64,000 nucleotides of DNA from Prunella strophiata (taxonomy: Eukaryota; Chordata; Aves; Passeriformes; Prunellidae), in contig JAZBQD010000014.1 of assembly GCA_036583965.1 (NCBI GenBank), positions 67,300,395 to 67,364,394 of the forward strand, given 5' to 3'. Made by a program: the position numbers and the translations under genes. This document shows, in pieces, positions 24,837-36,659 of the stretch (the stretch's first letter is position 1; each line of letters starts with the position of its first letter). The notes under the pieces are model-generated. The model made no database searches. It was not told the DNA's origin and was given only the letters and a program-made list of their open reading frames with translations.

Positions 24837-24877
24837 ATTATTGTTGTTGTTGTTGTTGTTATTATCATCATCATCAT
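24746..24877. repeat. compound trinucleotide microsatellite (ATT)n-(GTT)n-(ATC)n
   Basis: From 24746 to about 24840 the sequence is a nearly perfect ATT array of about 31 units, with one ATTA phase slip near 24830. It then switches to about 6-7 GTT units (24842-24861) and to ATC units up to 24877. Each step is a one-base change of the unit, showing mutation and re-expansion from one ancestral array. It should be length-polymorphic. Confidence 0.97.
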
Positions 24878-25418
24878 TGCCATTAGTATTATATGTACTA
24901 AGTACTAACTCCAATATAAAAAAAAAAACATTGTGAGGAGAATTGGAGATGCTTTCTTTAGCATTTTTTGACCAAAAAATCAAAGCCCTCCAGATTTCAT
25001 GTTGCTTCCATCATTAAAAATGAAGGAACATCTTTGGGTTTTTTTGTTTGTTTGTTTTTTGAGTTAGTTTTCATTTCAATTAAAGCTCTGCTTAATTAAG
25101 GGCCATAGACTTCAGCCCACCACTTACACTGTGCAAAGGCAAAGCATGTTTACTGCATGATGTTGGTAATATTCAGTAGAGAACAAAGGAGTCTCATTCT
25201 GTAGAGATATGGTGATATTGCCATGAGCAAAACCCCGTATGGAAATTACCAAATTTGGATATTAACAAAATAACAGCTCTCAAAAGAAGGGAAATTAATT
25301 TCTGCTATTTTTCACAAGATGGAGAAAAATCATTCTAAAATGTGAGAAAAGCTGATCTCACAGGGCATGTTTTCCTCTGTCTGTAGTGTCAATTCCCTCT
25401 GATATATTTTTTTTTCAG
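24878..25418. other. unique AT-rich noncoding DNA
   Basis: No gene or mobile element recognised. It includes a short A run near 24920 and a TTTG tract near 25038-25060. Confidence 0.5.
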
Positions 25419-25571
25419 CTACCAGATTCAATAGCAACAGGGGCAGCAAATGCCACTCAGCCAACAGCAACTCTGAGAACAAAAATGTACCTCAGTGAAA
25501 CTACACACAGCAAAGTACAAAGCCATGTATACAGTCATGTCCCAATAAACATAAGGACGGCAGAATTTTAA
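25419..25571 (+). other. weak candidate terminal exon
   Basis: A run of pyrimidines ending TTTTTTTTTCAG (25407-25418) is directly followed by an in-frame open stretch of 50 codons to a TAA at 25569-25571. The residues are rich in T, A, S and N with a possible N-glycosylation site (NAT) and no recognised domain. A second pyrimidine tract plus CAG precedes another open stretch at 25629. Both could be chance or exons of a noncoding RNA. Confidence 0.15.
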
Positions 25572-26179
25572 AATTCCAATTCACCATGCCATGAAAAATA
25601 TAAAATTATTGGGTTTTTTTCCTTTACAGTGCAATTTTCTGATTGAGAAGGAACAATGTGTAGTGTTTCCCACAAAAGTAGTATCAGAGATAATGTCTCC
25701 ATGTAAAAAGGAAGCACAGGAAAATAATTTGTTTCAAATACACAAATCTTCACCTCTAAATTTCAAAATTACTCACTGTGTTAATTTTCAAAAACATGTC
25801 CAGTTATGTTATACAGATATCAGATTTTTATATTGTTAATAAAAACCATGGCTATGCATTATCATGGAGACACTGGAGAGAGATAAAGAGCAAGATTGGT
25901 CTAGGAATCATACTTGAACTAACAGAACACCTCTATCTGAAATCTTTATCCTGACTTTTTTTTCCCCTCCAGCTGAGGCTACAGGATTATCATAATTTCT
26001 GCTAACAAAATAAATAAATAAATAATTTTTTGTTTATGCTGCTGTCTGCTGTTTTTACCTAGGAGAACTTGGGAGTGCTGGAAACTGCTTCAGGAAACTC
26101 ATGCCATCTGACCTTATTCCCTGTGTTCCCCCATGTGAGCTGGAACAAAGGAATGGGCTGGGTGGAATTAAAGAGGGGA
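25572..26179. other. AT-rich noncoding DNA
   Basis: A plus-strand frame of 82 codons at 25591-25839 follows a TTTCCTTTACAG acceptor-like site but has no recognisable domain. An (AAAT)n tract lies at 26006-26025. No gene is called. Confidence 0.45.
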
Positions 26180-26242
26180 GTGTGTGTGTGAGTGTGTGTG
26201 TGTGCATGTGTGTGGTGCATGTGTGCCTGTGTGCCTGTGTGT
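26180..26242. repeat. (TG)n microsatellite, imperfect
   Basis: GTGTGT units interrupted by GAGT, GCAT and GCCT over about 63 bp. The alternating purine-pyrimidine sequence has Z-DNA potential. The histidine-threonine run in the 120-codon minus-strand frame comes from this repeat, so that frame is not a gene. Confidence 0.93.
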
Positions 26243-26309
26243 ATAAAGAAGTGGTGATCAGACTCTACTGATAAGAGAAGCCAGTGGTGCTTCTGGGTGA
26301 TGTGTGTAT

Positions 26310-26640
26310 TCAACTCCAGGCTGACTCCTCTTATGCTAATACAGCCAATTTCCTCTTTTATTTCATTTCTGGAGTCTGAATCTGTGATCTCTGATAAGGT
26401 TCCCAAGGATACCGCCTTCACTCACAAATGGGCAGGCAAAGGGGGGCAGGTGACGGAGACGTGTAACTCGCAGAGAGCACCAGTGGATGAATAATTTAAA
26501 ACTCCACCCGGAGATTTGAGGCAAAACCCAGAGATAAGAGACACCACAGGGTCTTCTCTGTTTATTCAGAGCTTCATCTTCCAATGACAGGTGACCTCCG
26601 GGGTCAAGGGCATTATGGGGAATGGAGCCAAGAGTGGGGA
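26310..26640. promoter_or_regulatory. candidate conserved noncoding block with retained CpG
   Basis: About 330 bp of complex sequence with clustered CpGs ('taccgcc', 'tgacggagacgtg', 'ctcgcag', 'acccggag', 'tccggggtc') in a CpG-poor region. It also carries AATAATTTAAAA-like and ATGCTAAT-like words. No coding frame is supported. CpG retention suggests selection or hypomethylation, but this is inference. Confidence 0.28.
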
Positions 26641-27050
26641 AAGGTACCACATCCCACGAGGAAGTCATGATTTACTTGGTGTCAAATGAAAAATTGATCC
26701 TTTTCCCGGCTCTTTGCTATTTTTCTCTCTCCTGGTTTTCACAGGGAAACTTTGGGCCCAGGGCTGACACAAGTCTGAGCAGCAAGAGTAGATCCAGAGC
26801 AAAATGGCTGGTAGTGATGGGATTGCACCGGTGTGAAACTGGTGTAAGATAGGGATCAGAACCTTTGTCTGAGCAGCCTGCTGTCTGTGTCTGTACACAG
26901 GAGTCTGCTTTGCTAGCAGTTCTATCAAATCAGATATGTATAGAGGCAATACCTCAGAAACATCACAGGCTCAATCCACACAATGTAAATTGTTGTTTTT
27001 CACTGGAGCGACCTGAATCTGTATCCACTCAGAAGCTTCCTTCATGTTTT

Positions 27051-27465
27051 TAAACAAAACACACCCTCCCAACAGTTTTAAACCTTAATTTCATTTATTT
27101 TATGTTGGCCTGGAAGTATTTACTGCCATGGTTTTACCTGGTGTTTGGTAAAGATGCTGAAACAGCTGAAAAATTTTCAAGAAACACCTGGTCTTTCCTA
27201 GTCATTATGCAAAAGACAAGGCACATTCACAAGCTCTGTCTCTTTTTAGCCTCTTCCATATGAGAAATCCTGAACTCAGTGCCTCCTTTACAATTAGAAA
27301 AATCTGAAACTGTTCACTCTGGTCATATTTATATTGTTAGTTTTAGGATCTTACAAATTCTGACAGTAAGAAGTATCCCTAGAAAAGCCCTGCTCTACAT
27401 TATCAAAATCTTCTGCTCAGTCATTCCTATTTACCTCAATGCAATGAAGCCATGACCTCTACAGC
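27051..27465. other. unique AT-rich noncoding DNA
   Basis: No gene, RNA or mobile element recognised in this stretch, which lies between the CpG-retaining block and the poly(A) run. Confidence 0.5.
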
Positions 27466-27490
27466 AAAAAAAAAAAAAAAAAAAAAAAAA
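27466..27490. repeat. poly(A) run of 25
   Basis: An uninterrupted A run. No AATAAA or gene-like body lies immediately upstream, so it does not mark an obvious processed pseudogene. Confidence 0.95.
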
Positions 27491-28320
27491 TAGGCAAAGT
27501 CAAATGTTTCTCAGTGTTGGTTTACATTTCCCTGCCTCTTAAACTGCTGTTTCTGCTTTCCTCTGTTTGAATGTTACCCATGTTTTCATTCCTGAGCAAG
27601 CACATACCTTTTATCTTTTTAGATAAACATGAAAACATACTAAGGTCACTGCCCGGTGAGAAGTTAAGGTTTTGCGTGACTGCCACCCATGTGTACCATG
27701 CACACGCTTCCCTTCCAACTCCCCCACTCCCACTGCAAGCCAGTCCCACCTCAGAAATGTTTCTTGCAGGCTTTTGGAACTGTTTGGACAAGTCCTGGGG
27801 CTGACTCACATCACACCTCTCTCCCAGGTTGAGCCAAGCCAAGCAGAGCAATGTTCCGGGCGGCACAACCTGCCTGGACTCCTGGGGTGGCTCACACCCA
27901 GCCATCTTGCCCACTCCTTTTCATGCCCTTGTTTTCAGACTCATACCCTGATGAAACAAATGTGCTCATGAGCCCAAAGCTGAACATCTCACCCACAAAA
28001 CCCACACCACTGGGAGGGCTTGAAAGAGTTGGGTGAGCCATACCAGTCTGCTGCTATTTATGTTCACAGCAGATGTTTGTCATGGGGGTCCTCTGGGGTT
28101 CCTCCAGCTCAGCCACAGACAGCTTTTCCCTCCTGTGTACCAGTTTGACTGGGTGCAGTCCTCCCAGTCTGAAATGGAGCTGAACTGGGCCAAGAGAGAT
28201 GGGAATCAGCCCTCCTGGTCTCACAAGGGTGTCTCTCCCTAACTATGAGTAATGGTGGTGGGTAAACAAAATATTCTCCTTCATGTTGCAAGTGAGAATG
28301 GGGAGGTGAGAGATGCAGAC
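27491..28320. other. GC-richer unassigned segment
   Basis: From about 27650 to 28240 the sequence is clearly GC-richer than the surroundings. It contains overlapping frames on both strands (130 codons minus at 27522-27914; 99 and 77 codons plus). None shows a recognised domain, and they overlap in several phases, which is expected when GC content lowers stop frequency. It may be an unrecognised old repeat or a diverged regulatory region. Confidence 0.4.
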
Positions 28321-30680
28321 ACTGACTTCATCTTAAATCACTGCACCCATTCAAGAACTGGGTTTTGCTCTGGATAGCACCTCTGAGACTAAATAGTCAA
28401 ATATTATAATGGTCATCTAAGTATACAATTTCATGTCTCAAAACCAAAATATGTGTTTGCACATGTGCATACTTACATATTGTCAAAGTTCAGAGTTTTC
28501 TAAGATATTACACCTAATTAAGGTAGAAATGTGTACATATCCACATCATGTCTAAAGCAAATGTGTCCTACTTCCAGGTGGGAGTCATAGCCATAAGATC
28601 TACATTGGTCTTTTCTGCTTAAACTATTTCTCTCATAGACAAAGTGGGGCTTGGTCCTTTTTATTTTTGAGATGCAGTTATAGTTTATGCTCAAAAATTC
28701 ACTCATCTTTCCATAGTAGAAAACAATTAAAGAAAATGCACATACACAATATGGGAGGTACTGGTCCAGTTCCTTCTCCTGTGTCAAAGGGTTCAAACAC
28801 ACACATATGGATCATTTTGGCTTGGTTAAATATTTGGGAAAAAGTTAAATATGTCCTTCAAAGAGAAGAGGAAATGCATTTTTCCCCCCATTAATTAGTT
28901 ACCAAAAAAAAAAAAAAAAAAATAAAGGATCTCTAGCTGCTGAAGCAAGACTCAGAATTTTATCCACTTCCTCAAAAAAGTGTCTTGATGATTCTGAAGA
29001 TCCTCAACTATTTCTTATATGGTTAAACCACTTCAAAAGGAGCCTGGATTGGTGGAACCTGTCATCTGGAAGTTAAATAATTTTTGAGAGAGGGATTATA
29101 TGAACCGTCTATTATACAAAGTCAAACATTTCTTGAAATGAGCTTAATTCCTGAGGCTTCTTTTGAGAGAAAAAGAATGATGCCACCATATTTTTTTAAG
29201 CAATGTCATGGTCAGAGCCATGTTTTGCAGATTTGTTCTAAAGATGGTAAAAGACATTTAAAATGCTGTATTCCCTGGAGAACAGACAGGGTTTAGATGA
29301 CAAATCCTAGCAGGATCAAGGCATGAACTAAAGAGGTGTTTAGCAGTGATATGAATAAAAAATTTTACTTTGGAGGACAGAAAACACGATTCTGTGTTTG
29401 ATGAAATGAAAGTTAGACTTGATACATCATTTCAGCCTCTTTATTTTTTCTAGTTCTGATGATAAAATGCTCTCTTAGAAAGGGTGCTTCAGTTTTGAAG
29501 ATATTAAGTAGTAACAGCTCTTCAAAATGAAAGATTGTCTCTATCTGTTTTGGGCAGAGAAACACAGTGATGTTACAGAATCTTGAATCAAATCTGAAAT
29601 GATGCATTCAGAGTAGCATTCTTTGTAATTTGGGGGAAAGAAAGAAGCATTTATGACAATGCTCCTTCTTAGTTTTTCACAAACTTGAAAGAAAAAATAA
29701 AAAAGTTAAGTAGAAAACTAGCAGCTTTCATTCTAATCCAAGAGTTTCTTCCAATGAACTGACTTCTACCATCTTTTACTCCACTCCAACCTGATACTGA
29801 TTGAATTACCTTATTAAAATTTAGAAAAGGAAAAAAAATATCATCATGCTGTTTAGAATCTGTCATTTACAATTTCCTCGTTATCCACACACTCTAAACT
29901 TCAGAAAAATGTATTCTGATTCAGTTCTGAGCAACAGCCAATAGAGAAAAAAAATGTTCCAGATGTTATTCAGTCCTGTTTGTTTTACCACACTGCAGAG
30001 CAGATTGATGTGGGACTTCCATTGCTGAATGAAAGGATGGATCAGCCTGATAACAGGAAAAATGGAACCAAAGGAAATACAGAGAGTCTGGGTAATTTTT
30101 TTTTTTTTTTTTTAAACTCTGCCTTTCTTTTAAATACCACCAAATATCCCCTCTTCCAGATTATGGCTAGTACAGGAAATTAAAGTGTGAAGAGACTGGA
30201 TACAGGACTGGACCTGGTTCAATGAGGTGATTCTTAGCTCTGTAATAAGTGTTGATGGCTAAATCTTGGACCCATTAAAATCAATGTCAGGCTCAGTGAT
30301 GTACTCAATTGCTGCAGTTTTCTGTCTCTGGCAATCATATTCTGCATTTCTTAAAAAATGGGAAGAGGAAGGACTGTAGACATTAAATAATAGAAATATG
30401 ACTGTGCATCAACTTCACTATGTAACAGGTAGGAGTAGGGCTCCTGAACCCCACAGGCATGCTCCAGTCAGAAGACAGACTCAGCTTTTACTGATGAACA
30501 GATCTTTCAGTCTTACAAAATTGATTCACTGAGGGGAGGAGACAATTTATAAAATGAAGGGCCCCCAAAGGAGCATAAAAATAAAATTAGAGGTCATAAC
30601 ACATAATAGTGGTTCCTTTTGAGTCCCTCTCCTGCAGAAGAACAGTAGCAGGAAATAATGTTAAATTATTTTCTTTCTTT
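28321..30680. other. unique AT-rich noncoding DNA
   Basis: No gene recognised. It includes an A run at 28903-28921 and a T run at 30096-30113. Frames of 60-94 codons are unsupported. Confidence 0.55.
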
Positions 30681-30683
30681 TAC

Positions 30684-30775
30684 ATCAGTTTTACACTGAC
30701 CTAATACCATTCAGTTTGGTACAGCTACTCCTGATTTATGATGAGGTAAATGAAAGCAGAGTCAGACCCCAAAGG
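30684..30775 (+). repeat. remnant of an ancient amniote interspersed repeat (tentative)
   Basis: The words 'agttttacactgacc', 'ctactcctgatttatgatga' and 'gtaaatgaaagcagagtcag' follow in the same order as in a common old reptile/bird repeat (TTACTCCTGATTTACACCA, then GTGTAA, then GAGAGCAGAATCAG). The match is from memory and diverged. Its class (old CR1/L3-like or MITE) is not clear to me. Confidence 0.4.
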
Positions 30776-32088
30776 AACATAATATAGACCACCTGTTTTG
30801 ACAGAACAACTGGGTTAAGAAGTGACTTATAGACTGTACATATAAGAAGCATGTGAAAAGGGCATGGTGGGAGTAACAAAAGCCTACAATTATCCAGACC
30901 TAGACTGGATTACATTAAGTGGAGGAAATAAGGTTGGCAGTATGTTTGTGGATCTGGGACAGGATTGCTTCCTAATTCAATATGTGCCACGACCAACCAG
31001 GAAGGAAACCATATTAAAGTTGTGATTAAGCACTGAAGGGGCATGATTGAATACCTTCCCTCCCCTTCAGAGGTAGGGGACACTCAAAGATCATAAGCTC
31101 AAAAGCTCAAGAACAAACTAAACTGAGAAGCTGGAGTTAGGAAAAATGACCCAGTTGCTGAATTTGGGAAGATTAATATAGGAAATATTTGCTGCATACT
31201 GGTTTGTTAAACATGTGTCTTTGGCTTCTGTTGTCAAGGTGATTACACGCCTTGATACCACTAAAAACCACCCATTGCAAACTCACAGACTGTAGCAACA
31301 TCTCCAGTTTGTTTATAATAAAAGTAAAATCCATAAAGGCTGAAAAGAAAAATAAAACAAATAAAATCTAATCTACACTCAACAGCTTTATAGGGAGAGC
31401 TGTACTAACAACACTTTCTTTATGAGGACGCTGCTTATACTGGCAAAATTGAATTTTTGCTGGAATGGCTTATACTGAGCTAGGAAAGAAAATCCAGTGT
31501 TTTGCTACTTTAATATCTACCTTGAGAGAGAGACTTGCCTCCCTTAACTTTGTCTAACTACTGTTTGGTCTCAGATAGTTATCTTGGACACCCTGTAGTC
31601 AACAGAAGGAGATAGGTATTTCCAGAATAGGATGATTCCCACTTCTGTTTAATACCAGCTTCATGATGTGTTCAGTTTCCTCCAGGGTTTCTGGTTTTCT
31701 TCACTGACCTCAGGAATACTGGTGGCCAGCATTAAGTATGCTGTCTCATGCCATCAAGCTTTTCAGGTAACTAAGAAGGGCACTTAAAGGTACCCAAATT
31801 ACTTGTGAAGGAGCAGGTGTGACAGCACAAATTGGGTCCTACAAGCAGTAGGATTACATGGCTGTGGCTAGTTCCTGGGCTAGTTAACCTGTTCCTCTGG
31901 TGGTATTTCATGGCAATGTGGTTCCACTGCTTTGGGGTCCTGAGCTGATCCCAGTGTTAGGAAATCTCTGCATGGTAGTGTTTAACATAGAGCCTTCCAG
32001 CAGATAGACACCTAAACAGCAATGAAAACATCCCTGTAGACAAGACGTTGTGAGGATTTTTCTGAGGACCTGGCTTAAGCTGCTGATT
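30776..32088. other. unique noncoding DNA
   Basis: No gene, RNA or recognisable repeat seen. Composition is moderately AT-rich. Confidence 0.5.
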
Positions 32089-32345
32089 GTGTCCTGGTTT
32101 GAATTCAGCTGCCCCAGAGAGAAGGTTCAGAGATCAGAGATCACCATTCATGAGGTGGGGATCAGCCTCATGGATGCCAAAGATCAGCTAGAAATCCTCA
32201 ACTCACCCCCTTCCTTCTTACAGTTACTGCTTGGATTGGTGAAAAAGTAAATGTTGTGACTTGAAAGAGCTGGACTGTGGACATCAGCTTGTGGTTTTGA
32301 CAGGACTGTACTGTTTGGATAAATAAAAGAGGAATATAGCTTTTT
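32089..32345 (+). mobile_element. possible solo LTR remnant
   Basis: The segment opens with TGTCCTGGTTTGAATTCAGC, resembling the TGTCCTGGTTT start of several passerine ERV LTRs. It has an AATAAA signal at 32322-32327 about 235 bp later. No internal retroviral sequence flanks it and I cannot see target-site duplications. The 66-codon frame at 32050-32250 crosses the proposed 5' edge and is not credible as a gene. Confidence 0.25.
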
Positions 32346-33878
32346 TCAGTGGTTGTGTTTTATGAGTAATTGTATCCTAGCCAAAATTTAATTTGAAAAG
32401 CTGCCTAATTTCCTTTCAAACTAGAATTTCAATAGGATAAGGTGACAAAGTTTTCAAGGTCTCTTAGAGGATTAAGAGGCAGTTTCTTTTAAACTCAAGT
32501 CCAGGAGAAGAGTACACCTCAGTTTCCACTACGCTTTTAAACTCTTCTCCCAGTATCCTTCCTTTCCTGTGTTATGTTATCCATGGTTTTACATCATTAT
32601 TTTCCATATCACAGTGGCTCCATTAGTGAAGTTTTTTCTAGTTGTCCAAATTCTCTGAGAACTGCTCCTCATAGTCACAGTAGGCCTTTAGACTTGAACT
32701 ACAGACTCAAAAAATGGGCAAATGTTGAGATGGTTAAACTTCTCCCAAGGCAAGCCAGCATCACTACAATAACTTTGCTTTCAAAGTAGGATAAGGATTT
32801 CTGTCCCATCTGCAGCCCACACATTAGTGCTGATTTCCTTCTTTTCCTTTCATTCCCAGATTTCACAAGGAAAATAAAGTGGCAGATTGGGACTATGAAA
32901 GATAGATGGGGGTGAACTGGAGGCAGTGAAGGGAGGAAGGATTAGTAAAACGTCAGTACACAGAAGTGGAGAGTCATAAAAATCTTCCCAAAGAAGGCCA
33001 GAAATAGTAGAGGGAATTGAAAAAAAATAAAGAAAAACAATGCATAAAAGAGGCAGATAATTTGAAAATGAGTCAGCAAGACTGCTAATGGACAAGTGTG
33101 GGAGAATCTGGGACAAATGAGATTGACTCTTGGCAAGAGTTTCAATTAATTCTCCACAAAATAAAAAGATGTTAAAAATCAGATATCTGAGAATATCACA
33201 CAACTCTTTAAAGGGTAGTAGTCATTTGTCCCCTTACTAAGTGCTTGTTAATCAAACATTTGGATTTGTTGCACAAGCAACTAGATGAAATATGACAGTT
33301 TGTATTTTAAAGGAAGTGAAGTTGCATCATCTTCTGGTCCTTTCTGCCTAAAATCTTTGTTTCTATCAACCTGAGGTTTTCAGTGGCAGATACACTCATT
33401 AAGGATCAGTTCATTACCCTTGCTTAACATGTCTCCATCTTCAGTCTGGAAAACTGTATTGGTAACATCTTGAAGTAAGTGCTTGACCACCTTTCTGAAT
33501 TAGGTTGTGGACAGTATGCTTTAAAAATAAGGCAAGATCAAAGGCTTAAAAAGAAACATTGCACAGGCAGAAATTGCTGTGTATGTTCAGACTTGGTGGT
33601 ATTTTAAGTAGTCTCTCGTGTCAGGAAAAGCTTTAACTACAGTGTACATTATGTGTAACACAAAATATCAATTACTGGAAGCTCTATGTTCCCTTCCCAG
33701 TGGGGAATTCAAGAGGGAAAAAATAATTAAAAGTAGATTTTTCATTCCTTTGTTTCCTTGCACCTAAAGAAACAAATATTCTTTACATGTTTTAGAAAAT
33801 TGTCAATGTGGTTCCATAAGGGAGACACCAACAAAAAGATTCCTCTGTAAAGGCTTATGATAAAGCCAGAAGGATGGA
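32346..33878. other. unique AT-rich noncoding DNA
   Basis: No feature recognised. The 117-codon minus-strand frame at 32850-33203 is rich in hydrophobic residues and serines, as expected when purine-rich DNA is read from its complement, and has no domain support. Confidence 0.55.
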
Positions 33879-34036
33879 TAGACTCATAGAATACTAAAGG
33901 TTTAAAATGCCTCTTAGATTGTCAAGTCCAAGCATTAACACAACACTGCCAGGTCCACCACTGAGCCATGCCCTGAAGCATCAGATCCACATGGGTTTTG
34001 AACACTTCCAGGGATGGTGATTCCACCACTTCCCTT
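33879..34036 (-). mobile_element. degenerate CR1 3'-end fragment (minus)
   Basis: The order 'tcatagaata', 'gattgtcaagtccaagc', 'caacactgccaggtccacca', 'ctgagccatgccctgaagca' and 'cacttccagggatggtgatt' matches an antisense CR1 3' end. It is more diverged than the other copies in the window. Confidence 0.88.
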
Positions 34037-36659
34037 ATAACTCCATGTGAGCACAGAGGAGTTGCATTGCTTCTCCAGGAATGCTGTTATCTGTGACCTA
34101 TCCAAAGTAGAAAGTGAAGTCTCTGATGCTTGCTCCAGTACCATAAAATCCACACCACACTTCCCATCCAACATGTATATTCATACATGGCTCCATATGT
34201 ATAAATACTTCAGGTCAAACAATCTTGAAATTATACAAGAATATTTATGTGGGACATTTCATACATCCTACCAATATTTCCAAATAGAAACATAGCCAGG
34301 CCAAAAATTTTCATGATCATTCCCAAGTCTATTAACTTTCTATTGTCCTTGGCCACACTTTATAATGAGAATGTCAGGCATTACAGAAAGCAATATGTAT
34401 AAAAATAAATTATATCCTAGCACCCCTAAGATGGCCTGACAAATCAGGAGTGGGGCATATGCTTCTATGCTCAATTTTGTTTCATTTTACATGCCTTTTT
34501 CCTTCTCTACAGCTGATTCTGATGTAGCTCACAATGAACTGACATTTTTTTGCAAACTTCACCATATCTGAAGTCATCATGAAGGATTATATTATCTGTG
34601 ACATATTTTTAAACTTGTAACAAAACCATGAGGATGAGAGACTTGTGGATTTATTTATTTATTTATTTTAATGGAAATTCAAATTTCTATCTCCCTGTGT
34701 ACTTGTGAAAATCAGGATTCACAAAAGTAAAGAATCTGATAAGGTTAGCAAGACTGGAATAGAGTTATGCTGAGGTCTACTGCTTTGTTTTCTTGTGTGT
34801 TCATTTCCATTGTAATTATGGTGCATGAAGTATTAAGCCTCAATTTTCCTTTGAAAGGCAAAAAGGGATTATTCCAAAATTTAAACCCAAATGTAATCTA
34901 TGCATAAAAATACACAGACATTCACAGTGAAAATTGCTAAATTCCTCTATCCTTAGTCTGTACTGTTGTGAATTACAGGAAACTAATCACATATATCTGA
35001 CTGATCTAGGACCCAAATGACTCAGATAAGGGTGTTCTATACCAGCCATTAACACAAAACTCTTTGATGAAGTATTTTGAGATCTGGGGACAAACCAGGA
35101 CCTCATGATCTTCTCTGGGAAAAAAAAAAAAAAAGGCAAAAATCAACTGTGGGTGCTGCACCAATGTAGGATGTGCATAGCATACTAAAATATTTTAAAA
35201 TATCTTGTAAAATAGCATTTTTGTTCCTCCCATCCACGATACAAATTTGATATTGATTTCATTACATCAACCCAATTTAAAATTGATTGTCTAGTTGAAC
35301 TATGGCAGTGTTAGCAGACATGACAAAATGTAGATCATATTTATATCTTCCTAATTGCACATAGTCCTGTCAAAATTCCTCTAGGGAATTTTGGTAATGG
35401 TTTAGTCATAAGCAGAAACTATCCCAGAGATTATTCAAAATACTTGGTTCACCATGTTGTAGCTAGTATTGACCTGGTATTTTTTAAAGTCTGTATTTTA
35501 TCAGCCCAATCTCCCTTTCTATCAGTTGATCTATAGAACACATTTAGGCTATTTCTCATATTCAGTGTAGTTTCTTAAATTTCTTTCACTTCCAATTGTG
35601 CAATGTATGTGTAATTAATGTGTTGCCTGTAATTCATTCTCAATCTCACCCTTTGCCTACAGGGAGGCAAATAATTGCCATAGAACATTCTGTTTTCATA
35701 CAGACAGATGGGCATATGCAACTTTTTATTAAAGAAATCAAGTTGAGATGCACCTGGTCTGAACAGAAAAGAGAGAAACATTTGGGATAGTCTGTTGAAC
35801 ACCCCAGAGTATCTAGCTTTTTTCCAAAGGAGCTCTGTGTGCTGCACAAACAAGCTTCTCTTATGGTTTTTGCAAAATGTTACCAGAGGACAAACCTTAT
35901 TGATCATAGCAAACAGGGGTGAGGTAGTACTGGGCTCAAAGGTTCTCAGTTTTTCTCATGTTCACCAGAATAATTTTTCCCATTTCTTCAGAGTGTTTAA
36001 TATATTTTTTTTGATGGACATTAAATGCCTATTATTTTTTTTTTTTTCCTCAAGAACAAACCAAAGCAAACCGACCTGTCTTTGAATGCTGCAGAGGGTG
36101 GACTGGATGTGTATCAAAACCAAGACTCCCAAAACAGGAATAGCTGAGAAATAAAATGTTTTCTAAATATTAAAACTACCATAATTTCTCACACAGGTGT
36201 TTCTAAAACCATCACAAAGGCCTTGAAATATTTCTCCAACCACATGCTCATCCTGAATATTATATCCATAATATAGAGTGTTTGTCTGGCAAGCATGGGG
36301 TGTATTATCAAGCTGGAAGTGCTCTCACTCCTCAGAGTTGATGTAGAAATCTCTCATATCACCAGAAGCTCAGACCCAGAATCACACTTCACTTTAGGCA
36401 TTTAGTACCTGAATTAGCAGGTGTCACACCAAATTCCCTAATAGTCTCTGGGGAAAATGGACAAACCTTAAGAGATTGCTCAGATTTCAATGAGATTCAG
36501 CTTTCTTCTTTTGCAAGTGTTTATGATTGTTAATTTGCTTTTTCTCAGGCAACTGCAAAACTAGGTAGCTCTACCAGGAAATGGAACCTGAACCCTGTCT
36601 GTAATATATATTTTTGATCACTTTCCATGCTATGAAGACCTCAGTCATTCTAAATACAT
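34037..36659. other. unique AT-rich noncoding DNA
   Basis: No gene recognised. It contains a (TTTA)n tract at 34648-34670, an A run at 35119-35133, a 9-bp inverted repeat around 35371-35393, and a T run near 36034-36048. The 110-codon minus-strand frame at 35575-35907 overlaps two plus-strand frames and lacks any domain. Confidence 0.55.

Noticed and set aside
26059..26421. 120-codon minus-strand frame with a His-Thr repeat
   Set aside because: The repeat comes from the GT microsatellite at 26180-26242.
27400..27490. Poly(A) run as the tail of a processed pseudogene
   Set aside because: No AATAAA and no coding-like body upstream, so it was left as a simple repeat.
27522..27914. 130-codon minus-strand frame in a GC-richer stretch
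   Set aside because: Plus-strand frames of 77-99 codons cover the same DNA in other phases. Higher GC lowers stop frequency, which explains all of them.
35371..35393. 9-bp inverted repeat (CAAAATTCC / GGAATTTTG)
   Set aside because: Short arms in AT-rich DNA. Expected by chance at this window size.
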